The translations under genes were made by a program, and so were the position numbers. This document shows, piece by piece, positions 1 through 8,750 of a stretch of 45,407 nucleotides of DNA. The number at the start of each line of letters is the position of its first letter. Position 1 is the first letter of the stretch. Below the pieces are notes generated by a model, which saw nothing but the letters and a program-made list of their open reading frames with translations, was not told the origin of the DNA and did no database searches. The stretch is from Pseudomonadota bacterium (lineage in GTDB: Bacteria; Pseudomonadota; Alphaproteobacteria; Acetobacterales; Acetobacteraceae), in contig JAJZFA010000032.1 in assembly GCA_021805565.1 (NCBI GenBank), forward strand, positions 1 to 45,407, read 5' to 3'.

Positions 1-15
1 CCTGCCCCCCTCGCG

Positions 16-120
16 CTTATCCACGTCATGCACAGGAACCTCCCGCGCCCTTCGCTCCGCGCAACGCCCTGGGGCGCTGCGCTACGGGCGCGGGTCCCTC
101 CTATGCATGACGTGGATAAG
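16..120. repeat. Long imperfect palindrome
   Basis: The first 17 bases (16-32) and last 17 bases (104-120) are perfect reverse complements, and the inner sequence (34-50 against 86-102, plus the central 56-83) also pairs with mismatches, so the whole 105 bp can fold into one long hairpin. Each outer arm contains TTATCCACG, one base from the DnaA-box consensus TTATCCACA, in inverted orientation. An open frame crosses it but has no recognisable product. It looks like a dispersed intergenic palindrome; a replication role is only a possibility. Confidence 0.7.
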
Positions 121-346
121 CTCCAGATCGTGCCCGATGAGGGGTCATTATTGGACGCGAAAAGGGGGTCGGAATTGGAAGCGATTCGACAAGTGTTGCA
201 TACCTGCGCAAATTGCAAGGAGAAATTTCGGTCCTTTTTAGTGGAGAGATTTTTGATTCCTGGATGCCCTATGTGGGTTGACCGATCTGCGTACCCCGCA
301 ATGGTCGGACGGTTGTCTGAGTGGCACCGCAGGTTTTCCGTCGGGA
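121..346. other. Non-coding stretch resembling an IS21-type end
   Basis: No convincing gene is visible. The segment 140-182 carries two spaced copies of a GGGGTC-type motif (GGGGTCATTATTGGACGCG, then GGGGGTCGGAATTGGAAGCG), a pattern typical of the multiple internal repeats at the ends of IS21-family elements upstream of istA. No transposase gene is present in the window, so this would be a solo end or remnant. The rest of the stretch shows nothing I can support. Confidence 0.35.
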
Positions 347-676
347 TCAGCAGAGCGCGTTTGCCGGCTTCTGCACCACGACATGATTCCCCGCTATAAT
401 CTTTTGGAACGTTTCGCTTGTCGCCGCCCAATCCACCACGTCCACCCGCCAGGGCAGGTCGGACTCGGAAAAGTCCTCGGACAATCCCGCCGTAACGTCC
501 AGCGACAGGCGCCGGTCCGAGATAATGGCCAGATCCAGATCGGAGTATGGCTTGGCCGTCCCCTTCGCGCGCGACCCAAACGCCCAAACCTCATAGTCCG
601 GAACGTGTTTGCGCAGGATATCGCGCACGATCGCCCACAAATCCGGCCGGACATCGATCGGCGGTTTGTCAGCCAT
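347..676 (-). CDS. mntA: MntA-type nucleotidyltransferase antitoxin
   Basis: Minimal nucleotidyltransferase of about 109 aa. The signature GSRAKGTAKPYSDLDLAI gives the GS-x(10)-DxD motif that binds Mg2+ and nucleotide, and a third acidic position is likely in WRVDVVDW. Members of this family next to HEPN proteins act as antitoxins by adding AMP to the HEPN partner. I chose the ATG at 676 (MADKPPIDV) because it overlaps the stop of the upstream hepT by 8 bases, the usual coupling for this pair; an upstream in-frame start at 712 lies inside hepT and is less likely. The antitoxin role is inferred from context. Confidence 0.8.
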   Translation of the reverse strand: MADKPPIDVRPDLWAIVRDILRKHVPDYEVWAFGSRAKGTAKPYSDLDLAIISDRRLSLDVTAGLSEDFSESDLPWRVDVVDWAATSETFQKIIAGNHVVVQKPANALC

Positions 677-1055
677 TCCGCGCGTCCAAACACGCCAACA
701 GGCTGCGCGCATCGCCGATGAACGTCAGCGTATCGCGGTAAACCTCCCGAGCCTTTTGGGGGTCGTAGGTATGGGCGGTCAGATTGCGCATCTTACGATA
801 CCGGAACCATGCTTCCACGTCGGCGATCAGCCCCTTCTCCCCGGCGATCCTCAGCAAATCCCGGAAATTGACGGCATCGATCCCGGCCGGGCTGTCGGAC
901 TCAAGCTCGATCTGCCGCCGAAGCATTTTGACGCCGATTTCATAGACGAACTCGAAGTTCTGAATCACCCCGGCGATCAGCGTATCCTGAACCATCGCCG
1001 GTTGCTGGCCGAACCACGCACTGTCGCTGACGACGGCCAGCCCACCGTCCAGCAA
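669..1055 (-). CDS. hepT: HepT-like HEPN toxin (HI0074 family), N-terminus probably frameshifted
   Basis: HEPN-domain protein of the nucleotidyltransferase substrate-binding family. The RNase motif R-x4-H-x-Y is intact (RNLTAHTY), and the body (IQNFEFVYEIGVKMLRR, then EAWFRYRKMRNLT) fits the family. Such proteins are RNA-cleaving toxins paired with MntA. The listed start is a TTG at 1055 with an in-frame TGA shortly upstream. A better N-terminus (ATG at 1101, MTEPVLDLSAA, matching the LDLS opening common in the family) lies in another frame, and dropping one base near 1068-1076 joins the two. So either the gene is mildly damaged or the assembly has an indel. Confidence 0.75.
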   Translation of the reverse strand: MLDGGLAVVSDSAWFGQQPAMVQDTLIAGVIQNFEFVYEIGVKMLRRQIELESDSPAGIDAVNFRDLLRIAGEKGLIADVEAWFRYRKMRNLTAHTYDPQKAREVYRDTLTFIGDARSLLACLDARNG

Positions 1056-1194
1056 CGCAATGACGTTCCGCTGCGCTGAGGTCGAGAACCGGTTCGGTCA
1101 TTTCACCCACTCCAGCGGGGGCACGGCCGTTCCCGTTGCTCCCCCTCGGTGAGAGGTTGATGCGATGATCGGCAATAGGTGTCAATCAACACAA

Positions 1195-1437
1195 CTACCC
1201 CGCGATGGTCGGCCGGTTGTAATGGTCGAACAGCAGGTTCGCCGCCTGGATCGGCAGATCGTGGGATGTGGTGCCCTGCGCGGGGGCGGGCCATGGAACC
1301 TTCTCCATCTGGTTGAACAATTCGCGGCGTTCGCCGGCGGCCTTACCCTTCGGCTCGAACCCGGTCACCGCTCGGCCGTCGATCGGCGCGTGCGCGAAGG
1401 CCGTGCGGTTGCCGATCGACACGTCGGCGGTCCACGA
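1195..1437 (-). pseudogene. ParA-family ATPase C-terminal remnant
   Basis: The translated segment NRTAFAHAPIDGRAVTGFE followed by PKGKAAGERRELFNQME resembles the C-terminal end of small ParA/MinD-type partition ATPases (R-x-A-[FY] ... DGR-x-V-x-E-x-x-x-x-GKAA-x-E-x-R-x-L). The P-loop and all upstream domains are missing, and there is no good start; a GTG at 1422 opens the shorter 75-codon version. It ends at a stop at 1195. I read it as debris of a partition gene from an integrated plasmid or island. The recognition rests on a short stretch and is moderate. Confidence 0.4.
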
Positions 1438-1481
1438 CGTTATGCAAACCGCAAACCGGCCACCCGCTAACCCATTGAAAT

Positions 1482-1558
1482 TGGCGCGCCCTGGTGGACT
1501 CGAACCACCGGCCCACAGCTTAGAAGGCTGTTGCTCTATCCTGCTGAGCTAAGGGCGC
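1482..1558 (-). tRNA. tRNA-Arg (anticodon TCT)
   Basis: Read on the minus strand, the seven-base acceptor stem GCGCCCT pairs with AGGGCGC. The D arm (AGCTCAGCAGGATAGAGC), an anticodon loop CTTCTAA with anticodon TCT, and a T arm with GGTTCGAGTCC are all complete. The discriminator is G and CCA is encoded (1482-1484). It reads AGA codons. Its 3' end faces the accessory stretch 1-1480, so it is a candidate integration site. Confidence 0.95.
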
Positions 1559-1685
1559 CCATGCGCCGGACCAGCACCAAGGCCTGTCCATACACAGAAG
1601 CTTCCATACAAGAATGCGCCCGCCGATGCTAGGCTAACCCTCCGGATCGGACACCGTTCCAACCAAAGCCAAGGGCCAACCCCGC

Positions 1686-2324
1686 ATGTCGTTGCTACCG
1701 CTCCACGCACTGGAATCGCTCATCCACCACTATGGCTACGCGGCGATTTTCCTGTGCCTGATGCTGGAAAGCATCGGCGTGCCGCTGCCCGGCGAAAGCC
1801 TGATGATCGCCGCCGCCCTTTACGCCGCGAAAACCCACAGCCTGAACATTTTCATTATTGTGGCGGTTGCCGCCGCGGGCGCAATCGGCGGCGACCAGAT
1901 CGGCTATCTCATCGGCCGCTCGATCGGATTCCGCGTCCTGAAACGCTGGGGCCGCAAGGTCGGCCTGTCCGCGGATCGGCTCGAACTCGGGCGTTTCCTG
2001 TTCCGGAAATATGGTCCGGGCGTCGTGTTCCTCGGCCGCTTCGTCGCGATCCTGCGAACCGCCGCCGCCCTGCTCGCCGGGGCGAACGCAATGAAGTGGC
2101 GCACATTCCTGCTGTGGAACGCGCTGGGCGGCGCCTGCTGGACCGCCCTGTACGGCTTCGGCGCCTACAGCCTCGGCGAAACCGCCCAACGTCTCAGCGG
2201 TTCGGCCGGCATTGCGTTCGGCGCGATCGGTGCAATCGCGATCCTGGCGGCCGCACTCTTCGTCAATCGCAACCAGACCCGCCTGCTGGAAGACGCCCGG
2301 CGGGAAATGCAACAAACACACTAG
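1686..2324 (+). CDS. DedA family membrane protein
   Basis: 212-aa inner-membrane protein of the DedA/SNARE-associated (VTT) superfamily, which includes lipid scramblases and undecaprenyl-phosphate flippases. Family motifs are present: LESIGVPLPGE near residues 27-38 and the conserved GRF-x-x-x-x-R segment (FLGRFVAILRTAAALLAG) near 115-132. Several hydrophobic segments follow, ending with a C-terminal helix (AIGAIAILAAALFV) and a short charged tail. It reads in the same direction as the monooxygenase 72 bp downstream. The specific lipid substrate cannot be told from sequence. Confidence 0.9.
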   Translation: MSLLPLHALESLIHHYGYAAIFLCLMLESIGVPLPGESLMIAAALYAAKTHSLNIFIIVAVAAAGAIGGDQIGYLIGRSIGFRVLKRWGRKVGLSADRLELGRFLFRKYGPGVVFLGRFVAILRTAAALLAGANAMKWRTFLLWNALGGACWTALYGFGAYSLGETAQRLSGSAGIAFGAIGAIAILAAALFVNRNQTRLLEDARREMQQTH

Positions 2325-2395
2325 CACACGCGGGCGAAGTTGCCTCCGCATACGTCCCGCTCTACCGTCCGGCCGAACAACGCCAGGATCCGTCC

Positions 2396-3640
2396 ATGCC
2401 CCGCCTGAGTTTCGGCGCCTTTCTCGCCCCGCACCATCCGATCGGCGAGCACCCCATGCTCCAGTTCCGCCGAGACCTCGACTTCGTTGAGCACCTGGAC
2501 AAACTCGGTTACGACGAATTCTGGTGCGGCGAACACCATTCCAGCGGCTGGGAAATGATCGCCTCGCCCGAAATGTTCCTGGCCGCGGCCGGCGAACGCA
2601 CCAAGCGCATCAAACTCGCCACGGGCGTCGTGTCGCTGCCGTATCATCACCCGTTCAACGTCGCCCAGCGCATGGTCCAACTCGATTACATGACAGGCGG
2701 CCGCGTCATCTTCGGGTCCGGCCCCGGCGCGCTCGCGTCCGACGCCCACACCCTCGGTGTCGATCCCATGCTGCTGCGCGACCGCCAGGATGAGGCCATT
2801 ACCGTCATCCGGCGCCTGTTCGCCGGGGAACGAGTCACCCAGAAATCCGACTGGTTCACCCTGAACGATGCCGCCCTGCAACTGCTGCCGTTGCAGGAAG
2901 ACATGCCCTTCGCCGTCGCGTCCCAGATCAGCCCGTCCGGCATGACGCTCGCGGGCAAGCACGGTATCGGCATCATTTCTATCGGCTCATTGTCGAGCGA
3001 GGGCCTGAACGCCCTGCCCACACAATGGGGCTTTGCCGAGTCCGCCGCCGCCAAACACGGCAAAACCGTCGATCGCAAGAACTGGCGCGTTCTGCTAAGC
3101 TGGCATATCGCCGAAACCCGCGAAAAAGCTCGCGCCGAGGCCCGCGACGGGCTGATGCGCCATCATAACGAATACATTACCGCGACCTTGCAGCGGCCAG
3201 GCGCCCGCCCGTTCAAGACGCCCGATGAGGCAGTGGACAAAACCGGCTTTTCCGACGGCGCCGCCGCCACTATCGGCACGCCCGACGACCTGATCCAGCG
3301 CATTAAGGAGGTCATCGATATCAGCGGCGGTTTCGGCACCGTCGTCGGATTCGTCCATGACTGGGCCAACCCGGAAAACACCATGCGAAGCTGGGACATG
3401 GTGGCCCGATATGTCGTGCCGGAGATTAACGGATACCTCGCCGGCCTGCGCAAATCCCGCGAATTCGTCGCCACCAACCGCGAATACTTCGACCGCGCCC
3501 GCGACGCGGTCATGAGCAAGATCAATGAAAACGAAGCCGCCGCGGCGGCCCTGCAACGCACGAAATCGCCAATGCTCAGCGCCTCGGCCAGCAACATCCC
3601 GGATTTGGACGCCGCCCGGGCAAAGGCCGCCGCGCGTTAA
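2396..3640 (+). CDS. LLM-class flavin-dependent oxidoreductase (luciferase-like)
   Basis: 414-aa bacterial-luciferase-like monooxygenase (TIM barrel using FMNH2 supplied by a reductase). The N-terminus MPRLSFGAFLAPHHP, then LDKLGYDEFWCGEHHSSGWE and ATGVVSLPYHHPFNVAQRM, are typical of the limonene/alkanal monooxygenase group. GSGPGALASDAHTLG fits the flavin-binding loop region. The open frame runs further upstream through the dedA gene, but the ATG at 2396 is the only start giving a family-like N-terminus. The true substrate is unknown. It converges on the SulP gene with 3 bases between stops. Confidence 0.9.
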   Translation: MPRLSFGAFLAPHHPIGEHPMLQFRRDLDFVEHLDKLGYDEFWCGEHHSSGWEMIASPEMFLAAAGERTKRIKLATGVVSLPYHHPFNVAQRMVQLDYMTGGRVIFGSGPGALASDAHTLGVDPMLLRDRQDEAITVIRRLFAGERVTQKSDWFTLNDAALQLLPLQEDMPFAVASQISPSGMTLAGKHGIGIISIGSLSSEGLNALPTQWGFAESAAAKHGKTVDRKNWRVLLSWHIAETREKARAEARDGLMRHHNEYITATLQRPGARPFKTPDEAVDKTGFSDGAAATIGTPDDLIQRIKEVIDISGGFGTVVGFVHDWANPENTMRSWDMVARYVVPEINGYLAGLRKSREFVATNREYFDRARDAVMSKINENEAAAAALQRTKSPMLSASASNIPDLDAARAKAAAR

Positions 3641-3643
3641 AAA

Positions 3644-5362
3644 CTACCCCGCCGGCGGCGCATCGCGGCGTGCCGCCGCGATGGCCCCGTGCAGTGTCGC
3701 GAAAATCCGGCCGTCGCCCAGCGCCGCCGCGATACCGTGCCGGTCCAGATCGGCGCGCAAGTACGAACTGACGCGCCCGAAGATCACCCCGATACCGCGG
3801 CCATCCATCTCGTGGATCAGGCCGCGCACCGATTGCCCGGCCGAGTAATCGATATCCGTGACCGGCCCGGCATCGACGATGAACCAGCGCACCGGATCGG
3901 GCGCACGATCCACCAGGGCGCGGACCTCCTCCACGAACCGCTTCTGGTTCGCATAGAACAGATCGGCCCCGAACCGGTACACGATCAGACCCGGTTCGGT
4001 CTCCCGGCCCGGCACCACGGCAACCGGCATCCATTGTCCGTCCGGGTCCGGCGCCAGCATCGTGGTATGCGGGCGATAGCTGTGTGCCACGTGCCGGAAC
4101 AGCGACAATGCGATCGCCAGCAAAATCCCCTCCTCCACGCCGATCCCGACAACCGCGGCGGCCGTGAACACAGCAAGGTAGAATTCTCCGGGGCTTTCGC
4201 GGCGGATGGCGCGCAGCCCTTTCAGATCGACCATGCCGGCCGCGATCGTGAACACGATGGACGCCAGAACGCAGCGCGGCAGGTACTGAAGCGGGCCGGT
4301 CAATGCCAGCAGCACCAGCAGCACCGTCGCGGCAAAGACAAGTTGCGCGATCTGACTTTTGGATCCAGCCCGGTCGCCCATCGCGGTTTGCGTCGGGCTG
4401 CCATTGACCACGAACGTGCCGCTGACCGCCGCCGCCACGTTCGCCGCCGCAAGCCCCAGAATGTCGGCATTGCCGTCCACGCTCTCATCGTAGCGTTCCG
4501 CGAACGCCCGCGATGTCGCCGCGCTTTGCGCGATGATCATCGCCACGCAGGACGCCGCCACCGGAAGCAGCGTCTGGACCTCGCGCCAACTGACATCCGG
4601 CAACCCGAACGACGGCAGGCCCCCCGGCACCGGACCGATCGTCGCGATACCGAGGCCGGAAAAATGAAACGCCGCGCTTGCCGCGATCGTGCCCGCCACC
4701 GCGAACAACGGCAGGGGAAACCGTGGCGCAAATCGCTTGCCCAGTAAAATCCCGCCGGTCGCCAGCACCGACAGAGCCAGGGTCGGGCCGTGCGCCAGTG
4801 TCAGGCCCGACCCGATTTCCCAAGCCTGGACCAGCGTGACATGCGACTGGACCGCGATCCCGGACATATCCCCCAGCATCGCGATACCGACCTGCACCCC
4901 GACCCCGGTCAGGAACCCAACCAGAACCGTGCGCGAGAGAAAATCGGCCAGGAAACCCAGCTTGAACACGCGGGCCAGCACCAGCAGCCCGGCGGCCAGC
5001 AGCGCCACGGTACTGGCCAGCGCCGCGTAGTGCGCACTGCCGGGGGCCGCCAGGACCGATAGCGCGTTGAACAGGATCGCCGCCGTCGCCGAATCGGCCG
5101 CCACCACCAAATGCCGCGAGGACCCGAAAATCGCAAACCCGGCCAACGGCAGCAGCGCGGTGTAAAGCCCGGCAACCACCGGCATTCCGGCAATGCGGGC
5201 GTATCCCAGCACCTGCGGAATATCCATCGACGCCAGAACCACACCGGCCAGTGCGTCGCGCATCGCACCGCGCCGCTCGGACGGAACCAGCCCCCCGAAA
5301 AGACCCCGCCGCATCGCGGCCAATCCCCGGATCATACCAGTTCCATCGCTTCGGCCATCCAT
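3644..5362 (-). CDS. SulP family anion permease with STAS domain
   Basis: 572-aa SulP/SLC26-type transporter, probably for sulfate, bicarbonate or a dicarboxylate. The N-terminal SulP signature is present (DIPQVLGYARIAGMPVVAGL near 47-66), followed by about a dozen hydrophobic segments and the conserved NGSPTQTAMGDRAGSKSQ stretch. A C-terminal STAS domain follows (RFGADLFYANQKRFVEEV to about residue 565, with VTDIDYSAGQ at its phosphate-loop position). A second possible start is M10 (5335). The gene is divergent from the small protein at 5546. The ion transported cannot be deduced. Confidence 0.9.
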   Translation of the reverse strand: MDGRSDGTGMIRGLAAMRRGLFGGLVPSERRGAMRDALAGVVLASMDIPQVLGYARIAGMPVVAGLYTALLPLAGFAIFGSSRHLVVAADSATAAILFNALSVLAAPGSAHYAALASTVALLAAGLLVLARVFKLGFLADFLSRTVLVGFLTGVGVQVGIAMLGDMSGIAVQSHVTLVQAWEIGSGLTLAHGPTLALSVLATGGILLGKRFAPRFPLPLFAVAGTIAASAAFHFSGLGIATIGPVPGGLPSFGLPDVSWREVQTLLPVAASCVAMIIAQSAATSRAFAERYDESVDGNADILGLAAANVAAAVSGTFVVNGSPTQTAMGDRAGSKSQIAQLVFAATVLLVLLALTGPLQYLPRCVLASIVFTIAAGMVDLKGLRAIRRESPGEFYLAVFTAAAVVGIGVEEGILLAIALSLFRHVAHSYRPHTTMLAPDPDGQWMPVAVVPGRETEPGLIVYRFGADLFYANQKRFVEEVRALVDRAPDPVRWFIVDAGPVTDIDYSAGQSVRGLIHEMDGRGIGVIFGRVSSYLRADLDRHGIAAALGDGRIFATLHGAIAAARRDAPPAG

Positions 5363-5545
5363 CCGTTCCCGCCAAACCCGCTAGGTGTCACGGTTCCGTC
5401 ATCTGTGCAAAGCCCGGAATCGGCCTGCACCTTTCCGACTCGTTCCCCGGCGGCGATGACCCTCCTGCGGGCCCGCGATGCTCAATTGACTTGCAAAAAG
5501 ACGCGGGAATGGATAAGAACATACAATGAACATGTGGAACCCGGC

Positions 5546-5917
5546 ATGACCAGCGATCCCCCCGGCACCCTGCCCGCCTATAACCGCGTTTCCCTCCGGG
5601 CAGTGTTGGTCCACGAAGGCGAAGACCCAAGCGCGGCGCTTGCGGCAGCCGGGCTGGTCAATGCGGTCGTTGTCCCGGTGGTGCTGGGGGACGCATCGGG
5701 TCAGCCGGCCGCGGGCCAGCGCGGCGGCATCGTCCCAAACCTGCCCGCTGTGCTACAGTACGATGCGGCCGGGTCCTTCGCGGCCCCGTTCGGCAACCAG
5801 CCTGTCGCGACCCCGGCCGCATCCGCCGGCACTCCGGCAACGCCACCCGTGACCCAAACGCTGCCGGCTGCTTTTGGACGTAAGCCACTCGCTCCGGTCC
5901 GCCGGCCCCGCCGATGA
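5546..5917 (+). CDS. Hypothetical protein, Ala/Pro-rich
   Basis: 123-aa protein I do not recognise. The first half reads like a small folded domain (NRVSLRAVLVHEGEDPSAAL, then LVNAVVVPVVLGD); the second half is low-complexity Pro/Ala/Thr with a basic end (KPLAPVRRPRR). No signal peptide or catalytic motif is visible. I chose the ATG at 5546 (MTSDPPGTL); the frame also allows an upstream ATG at 5456. It lies divergently beside the SulP gene and 106 bp ahead of the glutamate-synthase-like gene. It is probably a lineage-specific gene. Confidence 0.55.
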   Translation: MTSDPPGTLPAYNRVSLRAVLVHEGEDPSAALAAAGLVNAVVVPVVLGDASGQPAAGQRGGIVPNLPAVLQYDAAGSFAAPFGNQPVATPAASAGTPATPPVTQTLPAAFGRKPLAPVRRPRR

Positions 5918-6023
5918 AACATCCCTCTGGCCGCCCCCCTCGACAAACCAGCGCCACCGGTCGTTAACCTTCCGTCAATAGCCGGATGCTAGAATGACCG
6001 GCTTGTCCCGGAGGTGACCGCCC

Positions 6024-7457
6024 ATGCTTGCCCTCGCTTTTGGCATCCTGGTTCTGCTGGCGCTGGCCGCGCTGTACGTCCACGACAGGCGTCAGGTCGC
6101 CCACACCATCCTGCGCAATTACCCGGTCATCGGCTATTTCCGTTATTTCGCCGAAACCCTCGGCGAATACATGCGACAGTACCAATATCTGCCCGACTGG
6201 TCGGAACGCCCGTTCAACCGGCTGGAACGCGGCTGGGTCTATCGATCGGCCAAGGGCGTGTCGAACCTGCGCAGTTTCGGCAGCGAAAACGTGCCGGCCT
6301 TCGTCTTCCGCAATGCCGCTTTCCCGCTACTCGATGAGGAAATGCGTCCCTATCCCGGCAAACAGATCGGCCTGACCGAAGGTCCCGGCGCCTGCCGGCA
6401 GCCCTATTTTGCCAAAACCTATTTCAATATCAGCGGCATGAGCTATGGCGCGCTCAGCCCCGCCGCTGTCTCCGCCCTGTCGCGCGGGGCCGCCATCGCC
6501 GGCATCTGGATGGCGACCGGGGAAGGAGGACTGGCGCCCGCGCACCTTGAAGGCGGTTGCGATATCGTCATGCAGATGGGTACCGCGAAATACGGAGTCC
6601 GCAACCCGGACGGAACCCTGTCCGAAACCCGCTTGCGGGAGATCGCCGAACATCCTCAGGTCCGCATGTTCGAGGTCAAGCTGGCGCAGGGCGCCAAGCC
6701 CGGTAAAGGCGGCATATTGCCGGGCGCCAAGGTCACCGCCGAAATCGCCGCCATTCGCGGCATCCCGGCCGGCCAGGACAGCATCAGCCCCAACCGCCAC
6801 CGCGATATCGGTACCGTGCGGGAACTTGGGCAGTTCGTCGAACGGGTGCGGGGCGTAACCGGCAAGCCGGTGGGCGTGAAATTCGTCGCCGGCGATGCCG
6901 ACTTCCTGGAAGCGTGGTTCGGCGACTGCGTCGCCCATCCTGGCGGCTGCCCCGACTACGTGCAGATCGACGGCGGCGAAGGTGGCACCGGCGCGGCACC
7001 GTCCGCGCTGATCGACTATGTCGGGCTACCGGTCACGCTCGCACTGCCGCTGGTCGCCGCCGCGCGAGAACGCCATGGGCTGGAAGATCGCATCCGTATT
7101 GTCGCATCCGCGAAGCTGATCACGCCGGACAAAGTGGCATGGGCGCTGTGCATGGGGGCCGATTTCGTCTCGGCGGCGCGCGGGTTCATGTTCAGCCTGG
7201 GCTGCATCCAGGCGATGAAATGCGGCTCCGGTCACTGCCCAACCGGGGTTACCGCGTCGGTCCCGCGGCTGATCGCCGGACTGGACCCCACCGACAAGGC
7301 CGCGCGCGTCGCACGCTATGCGATGCAAGTGCGAGAGGAAGTGGACATCATCGCGCATGCTTGCGGGCTGACCGACCCAACCGGATTCCGGCCGAAGCAC
7401 GTGACCGAAATCGAACGCGGCGTGGGCGGCTTCCGAGCGGCGCAGGGCAGCGACTGA
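6024..7457 (+). CDS. FMN-binding glutamate synthase family protein
   Basis: 477-aa stand-alone version of the glutamate synthase alpha-subunit FMN domain. An N-terminal membrane helix (LALAFGILVLLALAALYV) is followed by the TIM-barrel FMN domain (FNISGMSYGALSPAAVSALS, PGKGGILPGAKVT, SISPNRHRDI, QIDGGEGGTGAAP). The three cysteines of a [3Fe-4S] cluster are present in C-IQAMK-C-GSGH-C. It lacks the glutaminase domain, so it probably acts on another substrate as a membrane-anchored flavin oxidoreductase. A strong ribosome site (GGAGGTG, 6009-6015) precedes the ATG at 6024. Confidence 0.9.
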   Translation: MLALAFGILVLLALAALYVHDRRQVAHTILRNYPVIGYFRYFAETLGEYMRQYQYLPDWSERPFNRLERGWVYRSAKGVSNLRSFGSENVPAFVFRNAAFPLLDEEMRPYPGKQIGLTEGPGACRQPYFAKTYFNISGMSYGALSPAAVSALSRGAAIAGIWMATGEGGLAPAHLEGGCDIVMQMGTAKYGVRNPDGTLSETRLREIAEHPQVRMFEVKLAQGAKPGKGGILPGAKVTAEIAAIRGIPAGQDSISPNRHRDIGTVRELGQFVERVRGVTGKPVGVKFVAGDADFLEAWFGDCVAHPGGCPDYVQIDGGEGGTGAAPSALIDYVGLPVTLALPLVAAARERHGLEDRIRIVASAKLITPDKVAWALCMGADFVSAARGFMFSLGCIQAMKCGSGHCPTGVTASVPRLIAGLDPTDKAARVARYAMQVREEVDIIAHACGLTDPTGFRPKHVTEIERGVGGFRAAQGSD

Positions 7458-7610
7458 TTGTAGCCGAACGAACGCCGCAAGGACCGGTCGCATCCGCCGA
7501 CGGCCGGCGAAAGCGCTTGTCACACTAAACGTGTTCGCCAGACCCCGGCACTTTTCATGGTGTGCCCACGTTTGCGCCTGACGATCCCCGTTACAAAGGA
7601 AGTCAGCGAC

Positions 7611-8750
7611 ATGAAAGCGGTTGTTTATCGCGGCCCGCGCGACGTTAGCGTCGATACAGTGCCGGATGCCCGGATCGAAAGACCCACGGATGCCATTGTC
7701 CGGATGACCACGACGAATATTTGCGGGTCCGACCTGCATATGTACGAAGGGCGCACGAGTTTCGAAAAGGGCCAGGTTTTCGGGCATGAAAACATGGGTC
7801 AGGTTGTCGAGGTCGGAGCGGGGGTGGACCGGGTCAAAAAGGGCGACTGGGTTTGCCTGCCATTCAATATCGGCTGCGGGTTTTGCGAGAACTGCGAACG
7901 CGGGCTGACCGGATTTTGCCTGACGTGCAATCCCGGCACCGCCGGAGCAGCCTATGGGTTCGCCGGCATGGGGCCATACCAGGGTGGGCAGGCGGAATTG
8001 CTGCGGGTACCGTACGCCGATTTCAACTGCCTGGCGCTGCCCGAAGATGCCGAGGAAAAGCAAGACGATTACGTGATGCTGTCGGATATTTTCCCGACCG
8101 GGTGGCACGCGACGGAACTCGCCGGCCTGCTTCCAGGCGAGACAGTAACCATTTTCGGCGCCGGACCGGTCGGGCTGATGGCGGCGCACTCGGCGGCGAT
8201 CAAGGGTGCGAGCCGGGTATTCGTTGTCGATTCGCACGACGATCGCCTGAAACTGGCCGAATCGCTGGGTGCCACTCCAATCGATATGCGGCGGTGCGAT
8301 CCGGTGACCGAAATCCTCGGCCAGACCGACGGACGCGGGACGGATCGGGGTTGCGAGTGCGTCGGTTACCAGTGCTGCGACCGGCACGGGCAAGAGGCAA
8401 ACGATTACACGATGAACAGTCTCGTCGCGGTAACGAAGGCGACGGGCGGCATTGGGGTTATCGGGGTCTTCCTGCCGGCGGATCCGGGCGCAAAGCAGGA
8501 ACTGGCGAAGCAAGGCAAGATGGCGTTCGATTTCGGGGCGTTCTGGTTCAAGGGCCAGCAGATCCGCACCGGTCAGGCCAACGTGAAAGCCTATAATCGC
8601 CGTTTACGGAACCTGATCCACGCCGGAAAAGCCAAACCCTCGGCGATTATCTCGCACCGGCTCGGGTTGCAGGACGCCCCCGATGCCTACAAGCACTTCG
8701 ATGACCGGGATAAGGGATGGACAAAAGTGGTCCTGAAACCGGCGGCATAG
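7611..8750 (+). CDS. fdhA: Glutathione-independent formaldehyde dehydrogenase
   Basis: 379-aa zinc-containing medium-chain dehydrogenase, closest in pattern to the glutathione-independent formaldehyde dehydrogenase of pseudomonads (formaldehyde to formate with NAD+). Catalytic zinc ligands are C38, H43 and the GHEN motif (H59, E60). The structural-zinc cysteine lobe is GCGFCENCERGLTGFC, and the nucleotide loop is GAGPVGLMAA. The long insertion typical of this branch (NPGTAGAAYGFAGMGPYQGG) is present. I used the ATG at 7611, which has AAAGGA 12 bases upstream, rather than the earlier in-frame ATG at 7557. A general alcohol or aldehyde dismutase activity is possible. Confidence 0.9.
   Translation: MKAVVYRGPRDVSVDTVPDARIERPTDAIVRMTTTNICGSDLHMYEGRTSFEKGQVFGHENMGQVVEVGAGVDRVKKGDWVCLPFNIGCGFCENCERGLTGFCLTCNPGTAGAAYGFAGMGPYQGGQAELLRVPYADFNCLALPEDAEEKQDDYVMLSDIFPTGWHATELAGLLPGETVTIFGAGPVGLMAAHSAAIKGASRVFVVDSHDDRLKLAESLGATPIDMRRCDPVTEILGQTDGRGTDRGCECVGYQCCDRHGQEANDYTMNSLVAVTKATGGIGVIGVFLPADPGAKQELAKQGKMAFDFGAFWFKGQQIRTGQANVKAYNRRLRNLIHAGKAKPSAIISHRLGLQDAPDAYKHFDDRDKGWTKVVLKPAA

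Noticed and set aside
28-399. Plus-strand open frame at the left edge
   Set aside because: It runs through the palindrome and the IS21-like end, has no family resemblance, and overlaps the well-supported mntA gene on the other strand.
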